Of a stretch of 64,000 nt of DNA, positions 63,954 through 64,000 are shown piece after piece. Location of the stretch: NCBI RefSeq assembly GCF_009496285.1, contig NZ_WIJK01000002.1, forward strand, positions 78,556 through 142,555, read 5' to 3'. The notes beneath the pieces were generated by a model. That model was not told the DNA's origin. It searched no databases and saw only the letters and a program-made list of their open reading frames with translations. Source of the stretch: Streptococcus mitis (GTDB taxonomy: Bacteria > Bacillota > Bacilli > Lactobacillales > Streptococcaceae). The number at the start of each line of letters is the position of its first letter. Within the stretch, counting starts at the first letter, position 1. The position numbers and the translations under genes are program-made.

Positions 63954-64000
63954 TAGTATGAAGCAGATGAAACACTGGATGAAAAAAATTAAAAAAAGTT

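Overview
The window is chromosomal DNA from a low-GC Gram-positive coccus. It is almost certainly a mitis-group Streptococcus (mitis / oralis / infantis type) rather than S. pneumoniae. The evidence is near-identity to remembered pneumococcal proteins (PBP2a, YidC1, AdhE, ComX), the gene orders, and the absence of pspA between the LysM gene and mnmA. The species cannot be fixed from the sequence alone. Comparisons with pneumococcal gene order are from memory.

Layout. 1-9.4 kb: a minus-strand PadR / DUF1700 / DUF4097 operon, a CynX-type transporter, a plus-strand glycosyltransferase and membrane sugar dehydratase, a frameshifted DUF805 gene, a minus-strand serine dehydratase operon with a HAD phosphatase, and a secreted LysM protein. 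9.4-11.7 kb: an AT-rich accessory patch with an Rgg-like regulator, a divergent 37-aa hydrophobic peptide and small membrane ORFs. 11.7-22.6 kb: mnmA, two Nudix genes, mnmG, a 44-aa ORF behind a competence com-box, a large membrane protein, then nrdD - (inserted 252-aa gene) - 46-aa gene - GNAT - nrdG - kinase. 22.7-37.5 kb: the S10-spc-alpha ribosomal superoperon including secY, adk, infA and rpoA, with several unusually structured spacers. 38-39.7 kb: an ACT-domain protein, a PFL-like protein and a cia-dependent small RNA, then a RUP-like element. 40-42.8 kb: rnpA-yidC-jag and an uncharacterised gene. 42.9-50.6 kb: a complete L-ascorbate uptake and catabolism locus (ulaABCDEF, ulaR, ulaG). 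50.7-57 kb: transketolase, yajC, a low-Mr phosphatase, a MORN protein and adhE. 57-58.7 kb: a frameshifted IS1182-type element. 58.9-64 kb: gap, a pseudouridine synthase, pbp2a, comX and tRNA-Glu.

How the parts work together. Most of the window is core growth machinery. The ula genes form one pathway: ascorbate is imported and phosphorylated (UlaABC), opened by UlaG, then decarboxylated and epimerised by UlaD/E/F toward the pentose phosphate pathway, where the adjacent transketolase acts. AdhE and the anaerobic NrdD/NrdG pair fit a fermentative, oxygen-variable life. ComX and a likely ComX-dependent small gene lie in the same window, so both a competence sigma factor and one probable target promoter are visible.

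The most rewarding items are: (1) a foreign-looking 252-aa gene bounded by a 42-bp direct repeat that duplicates the start of the next gene; (2) a csRNA with a textbook CiaR site and an anti-Shine-Dalgarno loop; (3) two matching elements upstream of ulaA and ulaG placed exactly 63 bp from their -10 boxes; (4) an array of Rex-like half-sites upstream of adhE; (5) the comX -10 box inside a perfect palindrome; (6) the Rgg / 37-aa peptide pair; and (7) gene-order junctions consistent with a rearrangement around the replication origin.
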